Assembly: GCA_030407315.1 (NCBI GenBank)
Contig: JALQPE010002004.1
Coordinates: forward strand, 1 to 64,000
Origin: Asparagopsis taxiformis
Taxonomy: Eukaryota; Rhodophyta; Florideophyceae; Bonnemaisoniales; Bonnemaisoniaceae
Length of the DNA: 64,000 nt
Reading direction: 5' to 3'
Part shown: positions 62,520 through 64,000 of the stretch, piece by piece
How the letters are laid out: every line of letters begins with the position of its first letter
How positions within the stretch are numbered: the first letter of the stretch is position 1
The notes under the pieces: generated by a model
Database searches by the model: none
What the model was told of the DNA's origin: nothing
The model's input: only the letters and a program-made list of their open reading frames with translations
Translations under genes and position numbers: made by a program

Positions 62520-62805
62520 AAGATATACTGTCTTCCGTGTTAGTTGTGATGAGAATTTTTACCGCCAAGCGCTCCCCGCAGATGCCCTCCTCGCAGGGTC
62601 TCAGGATGTGTCGAGTTTGAAAATAACAACTTGTGCCATGTTGTCAATATTGTTGACTAAACATGTTATCATACGTTTGCCACATGTCTGCGTTGGCATA
62701 CTGATACTGTTGCCATTGCACCGTCCCTCTTAAATCCTCTCGCTCGATCTCTACCTCCACCACATCATTACCTTACGAACATAGCTTTCGACTGCTGCGT
62801 TCGAA
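62520..62805. promoter_or_regulatory. Divergent promoter region (TAF11 / GlnRS)
   Basis: 286 bp between starts. A bidirectional promoter is inferred from the distance alone. Confidence 0.45.
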
Positions 62806-64000
62806 ATGCCAGCCGGGACAATATCAACGACATCTGATGCAGCCGAGCGCACAGCGCATCTCACAGCGCGTGGCGTCGAGCCCCGTCTCGCTGCAACCAT
62901 GGCTGCAAGCGAGAAAACATTCAATGCACTGCGATCTGGTCTCGATGCAGCATCGGTGAACAGTGCTCAAGATCCCTCATCTGTTAAAAAGGCAGCCTTA
63001 GTCTACACGGCCGTCGTGAAGATGGGCGCGACCGTGGGTCAAAATGGTCGCTCGATGTTATTTGCAGCAATCGCAGATGGGCGCGTTGAAGCTACTCCCC
63101 ATGTAGAAGCTGCTTCTGCATGGCTTGTTTCAATCTACAAAAACGCCTCGTCTGGGCCGCCAAATGCATCTGTCAAGAACGACCAAGACCCCGTCCCAAT
63201 TGATCTGGCTCAATTTGAAAATGCTGCCGGTGTAGGTGTCACTGTTACCAGTAATGACATAACCAACGCTGTCGAGGCTGCAATTGAAAAAAATAAGCCT
63301 GCTTTGCTTGAGAAGAGGTACCGCATGAACATAGGCCTTATGCAAAGAAGTATAATGGAAACCCTGCGCTTTGCCGAAGGTAAAGTTGTCAGTGCTCTTC
63401 TGAAGGAAAAAGTTGAGCAGCTCCTTGGTCCGAAAACAGAGGCTGATCTTGCAAAACCACCGAAAGTGAAGAAGACGAAACCATCCAAACCGTCAAAACC
63501 CGTCGTAAAATCTGAAGGAATTGTTGAGGAGGAGCGCGATCCATTTGAGGGGATTCCTAATAAATTCGAAGCAAGGGGTCTAGCCAGCGCAGAAAACACC
63601 CCAGAACTCCTCGAACAGCATCGCAAAGCTACAGGAGGTAAAGTTGTCTGTCGCTTTCCACCTGAGCCCAATGGGTTCTTGCATGTCGGACATTCAAAGG
63701 CTATGTTTCTTGATTTTGGATACGCGAAAAAGATGGGCGGAGACTGCATTTTGCGTTTTGATGATACCAATCCCACCGTGGAAAAGAATGTGTATATCGA
63801 TGCTATCAAGGAGATGGTCAAGTGGATGGGTCATGAGCCTTCTAAGATTACATTCAGCTCCGATTATTTTGAAGAACTCTACGAGCTTGCCGTAAAGCTA
63901 ATCCGTCGAGGAAAAGCATTCGTCTGTCATCAAACAGGCGATGAAATTTCAGACAACCGAAAGGACGGAATTGAGTCACCCTATCGTGGCCGCTCGGTTG
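62806..64000 (+). CDS. QARS1: Cytosolic glutaminyl-tRNA synthetase, 5' part (cut by window end)
   Basis: Frame open from ATG at 62806 (CGAAATGCC) to the edge, about 398 codons. Residues 1-200 match the eukaryotic GlnRS N-terminal domain (AAMVYTAVVKMG-like AALVYTAVVKMGATVG; LMQRSIMETLRFAEGKVVSA). Then a Lys-rich linker (KKTKPSKPSKP). The catalytic domain begins VCRFPPEPNGFLHVGHSKAM, containing the class I HIGH-type motif in the GlnRS/GluRS form. LRFDDTNPTVEKNVYIDAI follows, characteristic of the same subclass. It charges tRNA-Gln in the cytosol. The distinguishing N-terminal domain argues for GlnRS over GluRS. The KMSK motif is beyond the window. Confidence 0.93.
   Translation, partial: MPAGTISTTSDAAERTAHLTARGVEPRLAATMAASEKTFNALRSGLDAASVNSAQDPSSVKKAALVYTAVVKMGATVGQNGRSMLFAAIADGRVEATPHVEAASAWLVSIYKNASSGPPNASVKNDQDPVPIDLAQFENAAGVGVTVTSNDITNAVEAAIEKNKPALLEKRYRMNIGLMQRSIMETLRFAEGKVVSALLKEKVEQLLGPKTEADLAKPPKVKKTKPSKPSKPVVKSEGIVEEERDPFEGIPNKFEARGLASAENTPELLEQHRKATGGKVVCRFPPEPNGFLHVGHSKAMFLDFGYAKKMGGDCILRFDDTNPTVEKNVYIDAIKEMVKWMGHEPSKITFSSDYFEELYELAVKLIRRGKAFVCHQTGDEISDNRKDGIESPYRGRSV

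Noticed and set aside
1..64000. CRISPR arrays, reverse transcriptase, integrase or rRNA genes
   Set aside because: None seen on either strand.

Overview
This is a stretch of eukaryotic nuclear genome. Large housekeeping genes (CCT gamma chaperonin, kinesin-14, TAF11, eIF3j, glutaminyl-tRNA synthetase, CPSF6-like factor, LAMMER kinase, USP25/28-like peptidase, VAP, mitochondrial carrier) sit on both strands. Most are single uninterrupted reading frames. The few introns I can place (CCT gamma, a selenoprotein K homologue, two unknown genes) are short, about 70-95 nt, with GT-AG ends. Sparse introns, compact genes separated by repeat-rich deserts, a NUMOD3-motif protein and a very long Ser/Thr/Pro-rich surface protein would fit a multicellular (florideophyte) red alga. 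That assignment is inference, not proof.

The window has two halves. Bases 1 to about 27,300 are repeat-rich and gene-poor. On the minus strand, bases 120-5,828 look like one decaying mobile element. It encodes a ParB/Srx-like protein, a DPPY-type DNA methyltransferase and a DDE/RNase H-like transposase of the type found in DUF7869 proteins. An intact, internally deleted relative of the transposase lies at 7,224-8,306, and a 46-bp perfect palindrome lies between the two. From 9,960 to 13,543 there are acidic, low-complexity reading frames followed by a broken RecQ helicase. The rest (13.5-27.3 kb) holds hairpins, repeat clusters, two GC-rich repeat blocks, one reading frame resembling a 2-oxoglutarate-oxygenase fold, and two decayed copies of an unrecognised protein family (20.0-20.7 and 22.6-23.1 kb). 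I see no reverse transcriptase or integrase.

Bases 27,373-64,000 are gene-dense. Several neighbours are divergent pairs that probably share a promoter region: unknown spliced gene/VAP, NUMOD3 protein/mitochondrial carrier, MYB/USP, unknown spliced gene/surface protein, LAMMER kinase/CPSF6-like, eIF3j/zinc-finger protein, and TAF11/GlnRS. Their jobs are core cell functions: metal handling, ER contacts, mitochondrial transport, protein folding, transcription, deubiquitination, mitosis or transport, splicing control, mRNA 3' processing and translation. The points most worth a second look are the ParB-methyltransferase-transposase element, the possible UGA-Sec codon at the end of the selenoprotein K homologue, the single-base disruption of the CCT gamma reading frame, and the cluster of covarying mini-hairpins at 24.2-25.0 kb.
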